Positions 57,363 through 64,000 of a stretch of DNA of 64,000 nt are shown here, piece by piece; the first letter of the stretch is position 1, and each line of letters opens with the position of its first letter. Under the pieces are notes generated by a model that saw only the letters and a program-made list of their open reading frames with translations, did not search any database and was not told the DNA's origin. This stretch comes from Cohnella hashimotonis (GTDB lineage Bacteria; Bacillota; Bacilli; Paenibacillales; Paenibacillaceae), in NCBI RefSeq assembly GCF_030014955.1, contig NZ_JAGRPV010000002.1, positions 310,001 through 374,000 on the forward strand. Direction: 5' to 3'. A program made the position numbers and the translations under genes.

Positions 57363-58280
57363 TTACCAAATGCCGTCTTCCTTCATCCACTTGGCGATCC
57401 GGTTGCTCGCGATCAGGAAGATCAGGCCGATTGCCGAGGTGAACAGCCCGACCGTCGCGCCAAAGGAGAAGCGGCCGCCCAGAATGCCGACGCGGTAGGC
57501 GTACGTCTCGAACACTTCGGATACGTGGAGATTCATCGGATTTTGAAGGACGAAAATCTGCTCGAAGCCGTTGTTCATGATGTGGCCCAGACGCAGGATG
57601 ATGAGGACGACGATCGTCGACTTGATGCCGGGCACCGTGATATGCCACAGCCGCTTCAGACGGCTCGCGCCGTCGATGCTCGCGGCCTCGTACAGCTCGG
57701 TGTTGATGGAAGCCATCGCGGCGAGATAGATGATGCTCTCCCAGCCGGAATCCTTCCAGATGCTGCTGAGCACGACGAGCGGCCTGAAGTAGGCGTTGTC
57801 CGCCAGGAAGAAGACGGGCTCGATGCCGAGCTGCTGCAGGAAGAGGTTGAACACGCCCCAGGTCGGCGACAGGAAGTTGACCAGGATGCCTCCGATGACG
57901 ACCCAGGAGATGAAGTGGGGCAGGTAGATCAATGTCTGGCTGAACTTCTGGTAGGTCCGGTTGCGCATCTCGTTCAGGAACAGCGCGAGCAGGATCGGGA
58001 ACGGGAAGCCGAACAGCAGCTTCAGGAAGCTCAGGTACAACGAGTTGAGGAATACCGTGTAGAAATCGTCCAGACCGAACATGTACTTGAAGTTTTCAAA
58101 TCCGATCCAGGGACTGTGCAGGATGCCTCTGGCGAAGTTGAAGTCTTTGAACGCGATGACGACGCCGTACATAGGGATGTAGTTAAAAATCAGGAAGTAG
58201 GCGACGCCGGGCACGAGCATGAGGTAGAGGTACTTTTTCTTGTTGAGGTAACGAAACGTCGATCTGAGACCGTTCGTCAT
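57363..58280 (-). CDS. Carbohydrate ABC importer permease (LplB/YteP-like)
   Basis: 305 aa, six membrane helices starting KKKYLYLMLVPGVAYFLIFNYIPMYGVVIAFKDF, the hallmark of LplB-type permeases. EAA loop LYEAASIDGASRLKRLWHITVPGIKSTI. There is no ATPase gene in the operon; such importers share a general MsmX-type ATPase. Confidence 0.94.
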   Translation of the reverse strand: MTNGLRSTFRYLNKKKYLYLMLVPGVAYFLIFNYIPMYGVVIAFKDFNFARGILHSPWIGFENFKYMFGLDDFYTVFLNSLYLSFLKLLFGFPFPILLALFLNEMRNRTYQKFSQTLIYLPHFISWVVIGGILVNFLSPTWGVFNLFLQQLGIEPVFFLADNAYFRPLVVLSSIWKDSGWESIIYLAAMASINTELYEAASIDGASRLKRLWHITVPGIKSTIVVLIILRLGHIMNNGFEQIFVLQNPMNLHVSEVFETYAYRVGILGGRFSFGATVGLFTSAIGLIFLIASNRIAKWMKEDGIW

Positions 58281-58324
58281 GGAGGTTCACTTCCCCGTAA
58301 TTCAGAGTGAGAGGGTGGCAGTGC

Positions 58325-59326
58325 TTAACCCTTGAGGCAAAGGGAGATCAAGTCGCTCACGTCCGCAGTGGCCAGGCATTCGTACGTGTCTCCCGCGCCG
58401 TAGTAAATTTTCACCTCGCCCGTGTCCTCCAGGATCATGCCGCCGGGAAAAATAACGTGGTTGCGGAAGCCGCCGTCCTTCTCGTAATCCGCGTCCGGCG
58501 CGAGCAGCGGCTCCTTGTACATGCCGACGACGCGTCTTGGATCGTCCAGATCGAGCAGCATGATGCCGGCGGTATACCGCTTTTTCCAGGTCGGCTCCCA
58601 GCCGTTTTTGCCGCGGGACGGATCGATGTCCACCGCGTGGAATGTCGTCAGCCACCCCTTGGGCGTCTTGATCGGCGGCGCAGCCGGACCGAGCTTGGCG
58701 TTGGCGAAGGGAACCTGCTCGACCGCCAGCAGCAGATCGGAGTTGCCCCAATACTTCAGGTCGGCGGAGTCGGAGATCCAGATGTCGAAGCGCTCCTCGC
58801 CGCCGCGGCTGTAGATCGTGAAGGGCCGCTCGAGCCGGAGGTAGCGTCCGTTTCTTTTCTCTGGAAACAGCACCATGTTCCGGTTGTCCGGCACGCTCAG
58901 GCTGATGACCTCGAACTTCTCGAAGTCGTCCGTCACCGCGATGCCGCCGCGGATGCCGTGGCCGGTGTCCACCGCGAAGCACATATAACAGCGTCCGTCG
59001 ATGACGGTGAGCCTTGGATCGTACGTCCGGATGATGTCCTCGCCATCGAGGCTGAAGCACGGCTCGGGACGAACCTCCCAATGGATGCCGTCGTCGCTAT
59101 ACGCGAGGCCCAGATTGGTCGTATCGCTCGGTGACAGCGTTTGCAAATCTTCCTGACCGTAGTCGTTGCGGAAGATCATCACGTACTTGCCCTGGAATTT
59201 CGTCACGCCGGCGTTGAATACCAGTGCGGGATTATAAGGGACTTGCTTGCTGGTCAGAATGGGGTTGTTCGGATGACGGACGATCAAGGAACTGGACTTC
59301 AGGGCACCGATTGTCGGCAAACTCAT
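58325..59326 (-). CDS. GH130 glycoside phosphorylase
   Basis: 333 aa, five-bladed beta-propeller. GH130 enzymes split beta-mannosides with phosphate in the cytoplasm, giving mannose 1-phosphate. Visible: IIRTYDPRLTVIDGRCYMCFA with the catalytic Asp before PRL, RNMVLFPEK, DIWISDSADLKYWG and RNHVIFPGGMILE. First gene of the minus-strand operon, 44 bases before the LplB-like permease. Specificity (mannosyl-glucose, mannobiose or mannosyl-GlcNAc) cannot be told. Confidence 0.9.
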   Translation of the reverse strand: MSLPTIGALKSSSLIVRHPNNPILTSKQVPYNPALVFNAGVTKFQGKYVMIFRNDYGQEDLQTLSPSDTTNLGLAYSDDGIHWEVRPEPCFSLDGEDIIRTYDPRLTVIDGRCYMCFAVDTGHGIRGGIAVTDDFEKFEVISLSVPDNRNMVLFPEKRNGRYLRLERPFTIYSRGGEERFDIWISDSADLKYWGNSDLLLAVEQVPFANAKLGPAAPPIKTPKGWLTTFHAVDIDPSRGKNGWEPTWKKRYTAGIMLLDLDDPRRVVGMYKEPLLAPDADYEKDGGFRNHVIFPGGMILEDTGEVKIYYGAGDTYECLATADVSDLISLCLKG

Positions 59327-59454
59327 GCAATAAATCCTCCCGGAAAAAATTAAATTCTTGATGAAGACACCCCTAGTGTATGGTATATTCTAGCTGCGAA
59401 TGGCCCGGATTTTTATGGGAATATCCCGTTTTTTTATCTTTTGGGAGGGTTTTT

Positions 59455-60330
59455 ATGACCGTTTTTCCCGTCAATAAAAATTTGAGCGACTATGAGATGA
59501 TCGAACGCGACTTCCCGTTCTACGTCTCTATCAACGAGATTCGGCGTTTCTTTCCCGCGCATCGCCACGACTTTTTGGAATGCTCCCTTGTCATCGAAGG
59601 GGAAGGCTACGAGAAGATTAACGGCGTCAATCACCCGATGAGCCGCGGCACGTTCACGCTGCTGCTGCCCTTCCAGATCCACGAGATCGTCACGACCTCC
59701 CAGCAGCCGCTGCGGCTGTTCAACTGCATGTTCGCGATGGAGCTGCTGATCGCATCGTCGAAGGTCGAATCGTCGCACCTGCGGTCGCTGCTTATGGAGA
59801 ACCAGCAGCCGTACATCCAGTTCGGCCCCGAGGAGCTTGGGCCGCAGGAGCAGCTGTTCGCCGAGCTGCTGCGCGAATATGCGGGCGAACAGCCGTACCG
59901 CAAGGAGATGCTGCCGCTCCGCTTGCACGAGCTGCTCATCCGCTTTCAGCGCAAGCGCCTTGCGCTGGCGAAGGAAGGGAACGCGGCCGACCAGGCGGGA
60001 CGGGGCGGCTTCGTCTGGCCGATCCTCGAGTACATCCACTACAACTACCGGGAGGACCTGTCGCTGTCGGAGCTGTCCGGCCGCTTCGACATTCATCCGA
60101 CGCGGCTCAGCGTAGAGATCAAGAAGCACGCCGGCATCAACTTCCTGCACCTGCTGCATCACATCCGGATCCGACATGCCTGCAGCCTGCTCGTGGCGAC
60201 GGACATGAGCATCCTCGACATCGCGATGGAGGTCGGGTTCAGGTCGTACAAGGTGTTCGCCAGAACCTTCAGGGAGAACAAAGGAAAGACTCCCGGCGAA
60301 TACCGCCGGGAGCATATGCAAGCGTATTGA
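59455..60330 (+). CDS. AraC-family transcriptional regulator
   Basis: 291 aa from ATG 59455 (GGGAGGG 5 bases upstream). N-terminal cupin-like sensor (PFYVSINEIRRFFPAHRHDFLECSLVIEGEGYEKING) and C-terminal double helix-turn-helix (about 200-288: LSELSGRFDIHPTRLSVEIKKHAGINFLHLL, then IAMEVGFRSYKVFARTFRENKGKTPGEYR). Divergent from the GH130 operon, so it is the likely sugar-responsive activator. The 128-base region between holds the binding sites. Confidence 0.92.
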   Translation: MTVFPVNKNLSDYEMIERDFPFYVSINEIRRFFPAHRHDFLECSLVIEGEGYEKINGVNHPMSRGTFTLLLPFQIHEIVTTSQQPLRLFNCMFAMELLIASSKVESSHLRSLLMENQQPYIQFGPEELGPQEQLFAELLREYAGEQPYRKEMLPLRLHELLIRFQRKRLALAKEGNAADQAGRGGFVWPILEYIHYNYREDLSLSELSGRFDIHPTRLSVEIKKHAGINFLHLLHHIRIRHACSLLVATDMSILDIAMEVGFRSYKVFARTFRENKGKTPGEYRREHMQAY

Positions 60331-60361
60331 TCAAACGTTTTAGAGAAAGGAGGACGCAAGC

Positions 60362-61789
60362 ATGCTGTTCGTATGGCCGGTGCTGTGGGCGGTAGCGCTT
60401 TTTTTGCTGGCCGCGGGCTCAGGCTCCTCCGCTTCCCGTCGGCTGGCCGCTGTGTCTTTCTTTGCCGGAACCGGCGCGCTGGCTGCCGTCCTCGATCTTA
60501 ATATTATACCGTCGCTGGCGGACGGCGCGGTCCGCGACCGTTGGGAGCAGCCGCTTTACCACATGCAGGCGATAGCCTCCGTCGCTTCCTACTATGGCGT
60601 GCCGTACGCGTTCTTGATGTTCGCGCTGGCGTTCCGTCCCGTTCGGATGCATCCCGCGCTCAGGCGCGCGCTGCCGGCCGCGCTGCTCGCGCCGATCGCG
60701 CTTTGTCTGCTGCTGACGCCGTGGTATACCGAGCGCTATCCGATATCCTTTGGCATCGTCGTCTGGTGGGCGGCGCCGTACATGCTGTACGGAGCGGCGC
60801 ATATTTTGCTGCTGCGGCCCCGGCGCTCGCCGCTTTCTCCCACCTACTGGATCGTTTGCCTCGCCGTGGTGCCGCCCATGCTGTTTCTTCTGGCCATGAG
60901 CTACATCCTGCCGAGCCTCGGCATGCTGCGCATGTGGGTATACAATGCTTGGGTGGCGTCGCTAGCGGTCGCCGTATTTCTGATCGGGTTGTTCAGCTAC
61001 GGGTTCATGGGTATCCGGCTGCTGGTCGACCGCAGGCGATTGGACACGACATGGAGAGCCGTCAACGCGGGCACGGCCATTCTGAATCACGCCATCAAAA
61101 ACGACGCGGGAAAGCTGCGGCTGTTCGGAGAGAAGACGAAGCGATACGCGGAAAAGACCGGGCAGCCGGAGCTGCTGCGCGATATCGAGACGATGCTGTC
61201 CGCATCGCTGCACATGCAGGAAATGATCGCCCGCGTCCACAGTCGCACCGGCGACCTGGATCTGAAGCGGTCGAATGTGAGCCTTGACTCGCTCGTGCGC
61301 GATACGCTCGCGGCGCTTGAACCGCAGCTCGGCGGGATTCGGACGCGGCTCGTCCTGCCTGCGAGAGAATGGAAGGCGGATATCGATGCAGCGCAGCTTG
61401 GCGAGGCTTTGAACAATATCGTCGCCAACGCGGCGGAAGCGATGAAGGGAAGCGGCGGGACGCTGACGATGAAGCTGTCGGAGGGACGGCGCGAGCTTGT
61501 CCTCGAGGTCGCGGATACCGGACCCGGCATGAGCCGGAGCCAGCGCGCGCATGCGCTTGAGCCCTTTTATACGACGAAGGGCGGCGGCACCAACTTCGGT
61601 CTGGGTTTGCCTTACGCCTACCAGGTCATGCGCAAGCATGGGGGAACGCTTGCCATCCGGAGCAAGATCGGACAGGGCACGAGCGTCTACATGACATTGC
61701 CGATTCGGAGCGTGCGGGCGCGGCCGGACCATGCGGCGCCTTCGCCGGCGCCGAACGCAAAGGAGGCGGGGCTGGATGCAAGCCATTAA
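60362..61789 (+). CDS. Membrane sensor histidine kinase
   Basis: 475 aa. Seven hydrophobic segments (residues 1-222), then the phospho-acceptor region AILNHAIKNDAGKLRL (His243) and a HATPase domain (N-box NNIVANAAEAMK, DTGPGMSRS, GTNFGLGLPYAYQVMRKHGG). Starts 31 bases after the AraC gene with AAAGGAGG; overlaps its response regulator by 14 bases. The signal is unknown; the 7-TM sensor suggests a membrane or small-molecule cue. Confidence 0.9.
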   Translation: MLFVWPVLWAVALFLLAAGSGSSASRRLAAVSFFAGTGALAAVLDLNIIPSLADGAVRDRWEQPLYHMQAIASVASYYGVPYAFLMFALAFRPVRMHPALRRALPAALLAPIALCLLLTPWYTERYPISFGIVVWWAAPYMLYGAAHILLLRPRRSPLSPTYWIVCLAVVPPMLFLLAMSYILPSLGMLRMWVYNAWVASLAVAVFLIGLFSYGFMGIRLLVDRRRLDTTWRAVNAGTAILNHAIKNDAGKLRLFGEKTKRYAEKTGQPELLRDIETMLSASLHMQEMIARVHSRTGDLDLKRSNVSLDSLVRDTLAALEPQLGGIRTRLVLPAREWKADIDAAQLGEALNNIVANAAEAMKGSGGTLTMKLSEGRRELVLEVADTGPGMSRSQRAHALEPFYTTKGGGTNFGLGLPYAYQVMRKHGGTLAIRSKIGQGTSVYMTLPIRSVRARPDHAAPSPAPNAKEAGLDASH

Positions 61790-62501
61790 CATATGGATCG
61801 TGGAAGACGACGAGGATTGGCGCAGAGGGCTCGTTTCGTATCTGAACGAGGAGCCGGATCTTCAGGTGAAGCTGGCGAGCGGCGACCCGAATCAGGTGCG
61901 CGCCGCGTTACGGACGGAGGGGACGGATGCTGCAGCGCCGCCGGACGTCGTCCTTATGGACATTATGCTGCACGGCGTGCCGGAGGGCATCGCGCTGGCC
62001 GAGGAGGCCGCCGTCGTCTCCGGGGCGCGGGTGATCATGCTGACCTCGATGGAGGAGAAGGATCTGATTCTGCGCTCCTTCCAGGCAGGGGCCATCGACT
62101 ACCAGCTGAAGACGGACTTCGAGGGTCTGCCCGACGCGGTCCGCGCCGCCGCCCGTCGCGAGGCGGCGATCAGTCCGGCCGCGGCGGAGCGGATGCGGGA
62201 GGAGTTCAGGCGTCTCAAGGCGCTGGAGCGGGAGTTCGAGGTCAAGAAGCTGCAGGACCTGATCACGCCCGCGGAGCTGCAACTGCTCGAGATGGTAGAT
62301 CGCGGCTATTCGCAGTCGCAGATCGCGGACAGGCAGTTCATCTCCATTCGCACGGTCAAAAACCATATCAATCACATTCTCCGCAAGCTCGGCGTTCCCG
62401 GCTCCAAGGAGGCGGCCAGGCAGGCACGGGACATGGGGCTGTTCAAGCCCAGGGAACAATCGGAACCGGGACCTGGACATCCCCTCGACCCCCGGGAATA
62501 A
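61776..62501 (+). CDS. NarL/LuxR-type response regulator
   Basis: 241 aa from ATG 61776 (AAAGGAGG upstream). Receiver with acidic pair EDDED and phospho-Asp62 (VVLMDIMLHG), Lys within QLKTD, a helical linker, and a LuxR helix-turn-helix (LITPAELQLLEMVDRGYSQSQIADRQFISIRTVKNHINHILRKLG, from about residue 170). Partner of the kinase just upstream. Targets unknown. Confidence 0.93.
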   Translation: MQAINIWIVEDDEDWRRGLVSYLNEEPDLQVKLASGDPNQVRAALRTEGTDAAAPPDVVLMDIMLHGVPEGIALAEEAAVVSGARVIMLTSMEEKDLILRSFQAGAIDYQLKTDFEGLPDAVRAAARREAAISPAAAERMREEFRRLKALEREFEVKKLQDLITPAELQLLEMVDRGYSQSQIADRQFISIRTVKNHINHILRKLGVPGSKEAARQARDMGLFKPREQSEPGPGHPLDPRE

Positions 62502-62521
62502 AAGGCTCGCGGAAGCGCCAA

Positions 62522-62558
62522 GATGGTACCACGTAAAGTTGGTACTATTTTTTTTGCC
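62522..62558 (+). terminator. Terminator after the two-component system
   Basis: ATGGTACCA pairs with TTGGTACTAT across CGTAAAG, followed by eight T. Confidence 0.8.
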
Positions 62559-62599
62559 CCGATTTTCTAAAATGAGGGTGTAGAGAGGGGGGAACAAGC

Positions 62600-63310
62600 A
62601 TGACGTTTGAACCGTACGGGACTTCGCATTGGGCGGCGCTCGGCCTGCTGGCGCTGCTGGTCGCGATCGTGTGCGCGTGGAGGCGAAGACTGCGGGGCTC
62701 GAAGCGGGTCCGGATCGGCCTGGCCGCAGCGTCCGTCGCCGTCGAGCTGGCGATGCTGGCCGATCGAGCGGTCACGCGGGACTGGGACGTCTATGCGCTG
62801 CCGTTCGAGCTGTGCAGCCTCATGATCTGGCTGACGGCGATTATGGTGCTGACCGGCAGCCGCCGCCTGTACGAGGTGACGTTCTTCCTCGGCATCCTCG
62901 GCGCGGTTCAGGCGCTGGCGACGCCCGACCTGACGGCTCCGTTTCCGACGTTCGGCTTCGCGCACTTTTTCCTCGGCCACATTCTTATCGTCATCTCGAA
63001 TCTGTACATGACGATCGTAGAGGGATATCGCCCGACGCTGCGATCCGCCCTGCGCGCTTTCGGCTGGCTTCAGGCGCTTGCGGTGCCCGCAGCGATCGCA
63101 GACCTCCTGGCCGGGACCAACTTCATGTTCCTCGCCCGCAAGCCGCCTTCGGCTTCTCTGCTTGACCTGCTCGGTCCGTGGCCGTGGTACTTGCTTGAGC
63201 TGGAAGGCGTCGCTCTTGCGCTTTGCCTGCTGCTGCTCGGCCTCGTCAAGCTGGCCGATCGCCTTTTTCCGAAGCGTATTCAATCCCCCAAGGAGGGTTC
63301 ACCGTCATGA
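62600..63310 (+). CDS. TIGR02206/YwaF-family membrane protein
   Basis: 236 aa with about seven membrane helices. WALGLLALL and the LPFELCSLMIWLTAIMVLTGSRRLYEVTFFLGILGAVQALATPDL stretch, with FAHFFLGHILIVISNLYM, match the YwaF family (integral membrane, no known function). AGAGGGGGG precedes the ATG. It overlaps the next gene by 4 bases. Confidence 0.85.
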   Translation: MTFEPYGTSHWAALGLLALLVAIVCAWRRRLRGSKRVRIGLAAASVAVELAMLADRAVTRDWDVYALPFELCSLMIWLTAIMVLTGSRRLYEVTFFLGILGAVQALATPDLTAPFPTFGFAHFFLGHILIVISNLYMTIVEGYRPTLRSALRAFGWLQALAVPAAIADLLAGTNFMFLARKPPSASLLDLLGPWPWYLLELEGVALALCLLLLGLVKLADRLFPKRIQSPKEGSPS

Positions 63311-64000
63311 TCGACCATCTGCGCAAGCATTGGACATCCCTGCTCGGCGTCGCGCTCGTATTGACCGCCTTTATCACGCTGTTTCGTTATACGGTCGACC
63401 GCGGCTGGATCACCGATCCGATGAAAATCGGCGTCGGGCTGCTGGCCGGCATCGGCTTTGCCTTGGCGGGCGCGCGTCTTGCGACGAAGCCCAGAGGGGC
63501 TATAGCGGGCGAAATCGGGATTGGCCTCGGGGCCTGCATCCTGTACGCCACGTTCGCTTTTGCCGGCATCGCCTACGCGCTGTGGGCGCCGATGACCGTA
63601 CTTCTCGGCATGATCGCCGTCACCGCATTAGCCGTGGCTTACGCCTGGCGGTTCAACTCCCGCCTGCTCATGCATATCGCGCTAGCCGGCGGCCTGCTGT
63701 CGCCGATGCTGATGCTGCCAGAGACCGACCAAGTCTTCGCGCTGTTCCTTTACCTGCTTGTCTTGAACGCGGCCTTTTTCTCGATCAGCATCGCGAAGGG
63801 CTGGAGCGAGCTTAGGCCGGTCGCCTTTGCCGGCACCTGGGCGCTCTACGCCATCTACTTCTTCTGGTTCGACCCGTCGTTGGACGGCTGGCAGAACATG
63901 CCGATCCGGTATGCGCTGGCGGCGTTCCTGTTCTATCATCTGGGGTGCCTGATCGCGAGCGTTCGTCTTGGCCGGTGCTTCGACGGGTTAAACATGTATC
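63307..64000 (+). CDS. DUF2339-family membrane protein (3' end outside window)
   Basis: About 231 N-terminal residues from ATG 63307 (AAGGAGG 9 bases upstream), running open to the window edge. Starts MIDHLRKHWTSLLGVALVLTAF, then a series of hydrophobic segments (LLAGIGFALAGARLAT, GACILYATFAFAGIAYALW, HIALAGGLLSPMLML). The GGLLSPMLM motif and the repeated paired helices are typical of DUF2339. Translationally coupled to the YwaF-like gene (ATGA overlap). Function unknown. Confidence 0.75.
   Translation, partial: MIDHLRKHWTSLLGVALVLTAFITLFRYTVDRGWITDPMKIGVGLLAGIGFALAGARLATKPRGAIAGEIGIGLGACILYATFAFAGIAYALWAPMTVLLGMIAVTALAVAYAWRFNSRLLMHIALAGGLLSPMLMLPETDQVFALFLYLLVLNAAFFSISIAKGWSELRPVAFAGTWALYAIYFFWFDPSLDGWQNMPIRYALAAFLFYHLGCLIASVRLGRCFDGLNMY

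Overview
The window is a GC-rich chromosomal segment of a Gram-positive spore-former type bacterium. The gene order hpf - secA - prfB (with its programmed frameshift) - yvjA-like gene, and later ftsE - ftsX - M23 peptidase - minJ-like gene - uvrB/uvrA, is the Bacillales order. The GC content, codon use, SOS-box type, guanidine-I riboswitch with paired SMR exporters, and carbohydrate ABC systems without their own ATPase suggest Paenibacillaceae (Cohnella/Paenibacillus-like). That assignment is an inference; no rRNA or tRNA gene was seen.

Layout. (1) 1-5.75 kb: the end of a nonulosonic (sialic/legionaminic-type) acid locus: aminotransferase, NeuC-like epimerase, a second PLP enzyme, NeuB-like synthase, a FemAB/GNAT-like acyltransferase and a methyltransferase. 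(2) 5.9-13.2 kb: housekeeping block csp, hpf, an AT-rich DUF2920-like hydrolase (likely imported), secA, prfB, yvjA-like. (3) 13.2-22.7 kb: a complete arginine pathway argC-J-B-D-F-G-H. A double ARG-box operator overlaps a promoter upstream of argC, and two repeat-rich gaps lie on either side of argF-argG. (4) 22.9-30.8 kb: an XRE regulator, a quinone oxidoreductase, a LysR regulator and an Fbp/Phn-type ABC importer with a PPP-like phosphatase. (5) 30.9-38.7 kb: a VanW protein, ftsEX with an EnvC/CwlO-like hydrolase, a repeat island where B. subtilis has ctpB, a MinJ-like PDZ protein, and a guanidine-I riboswitch with two SMR genes. (6) 38.7-51.1 kb: YdjG/YdjI-like envelope-stress proteins, motAB, uvrB, a transposase-like gene, uvrA, rpiA. 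(7) 51.1-59.3 kb (minus strand): a carbohydrate locus with a GH130 phosphorylase, two permeases, a binding lipoprotein and a secreted GH36/27-like enzyme with three C-terminal binding modules. A divergent AraC regulator follows, then a two-component system and two multi-TM proteins, the last cut by the window end.

The most unusual part is 45.5-47.3 kb. A transposase-like zinc-ribbon gene of IS1595 type lies between uvrB and uvrA and carries its own perfect-core LexA box next to a TATAAT. It is flanked by opposite-facing copies of a 27-bp repeat; four on the left form a 47-bp tandem array. The same 27-mer forms a second island at 35.7-36.0 kb. This looks like a REP/RAYT-like arrangement with a different transposase family and SOS control. 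A second, unrelated repeat family (TAACTGCA-N4-TGCAGTTA) and a G-quadruplex-prone 9-bp minisatellite occupy the gaps of the arginine cluster.
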